Origin: an uncultured Collinsella sp.
Lineage (GTDB): Bacteria > Actinomycetota > Coriobacteriia > Coriobacteriales > Coriobacteriaceae
Assembly (NCBI GenBank): GCA_958407555.1
Contig: CATYJC010000112.1
Coordinates: forward strand, 1 to 5,480
DNA length: 5,480 nt
Direction of reading: 5' to 3'
Shown: one piece after another, positions 5,411 to 5,480 of the stretch
How positions within the stretch are numbered: the stretch's first letter is position 1
Layout: every line of letters begins with the position of its first letter
Notes under the pieces: generated by a model
The model's input: only the letters and a program-made list of their open reading frames with translations
What the model was told of the DNA's origin: nothing
The model's database searches: none
Made by a program: the position numbers and the translations under genes

Positions 5411-5480
5411 ATGAAATGTAAAATTGAGAAAAACACCGTGCAGGAGACGCTGATCCTCCCGCTGTATTCCCGGAAGCTGT
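5411..5480 (+). CDS. Third methyltransferase, leucine carboxyl methyltransferase-like family, 3'-partial
   Basis: The ATG at 5411 follows GAGGAAG (5398-5404) with a six-base gap, a good ribosome binding site. The 23 visible residues begin MKCKIEKNTVQETLILPLY and end SRKL at the window edge. The opening, with a short polar lead, VQETL and then LPLYSRK, resembles the N-terminus of LCM/PPM1-like class I methyltransferases found in Bacillota, a family unlike the two enzymes upstream. No SAM-binding motif can be seen because the window ends, so the family call rests on this short stretch. The gene is in line with the other two methyltransferases and probably shares their transcript. Confidence 0.55.
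   Translation, partial: MKCKIEKNTVQETLILPLYSRKL

Overview
The window looks like chromosomal DNA of a high-GC gut actinobacterium, most likely Coriobacteriia and perhaps Collinsella. This is inferred from the G/C-rich third positions of the topoisomerase gene, the style of the AAA ATPase with a C-terminal winged helix, and general resemblance of the proteins. I could not run a database search.

Bases 1-1703 hold the 3' two thirds of a type IIA topoisomerase A subunit, best read as ParC-like, followed by a GC-rich hairpin. Next come three tandem copies of a 19-bp A-rich repeat (1861-1917), which run directly into a ribosome binding site and ATG. That start is out of frame with the AAA ATPase body behind it. 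The ATPase has lost its N-terminus including Walker A, so it is probably a decayed gene (1924-2812). Convergent with it is an intact flavodoxin-like reductase on the minus strand (2921-3451) with a four-cysteine motif of the iron-sulfur flavoprotein type. A long-spaced inverted repeat separates the two.

Bases 3452-4287 contain no intact gene. They hold the likely flavoprotein promoter, a perfect dyad beside its ribosome binding site, a cluster of further dyads and TGATTCG motifs, and a minus-strand coding remnant (3822-4061) that resembles the C-terminus of AbiEii-type nucleotidyltransferase toxins.

From 4288 to the end there is a plus-strand cassette that looks Bacillota-like and was probably acquired. 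A promoter with an extended -10 is flanked and overlapped by two related dyad operators of the pattern GTTAG-N6-CTWAC, the first of which also resembles a DtxR/IdeR iron box. It drives three different SAM-dependent methyltransferases in series: an intact class I enzyme (4362-4991), a second class I enzyme cut off after its SAM-binding half (4978-5343), and the start of a third, LCM-like enzyme (5411 on). The second enzyme is fused by an apparent deletion to the tail of an unrelated membrane protein (about 5298-5399). The operators suggest metal-responsive control, and a role in making or modifying a small metal-binding molecule is possible but unproven.

Overall, a housekeeping gene borders an accessory stretch marked by repeated gene decay: an ATPase missing its N-terminus, a toxin remnant and a truncated methyltransferase.
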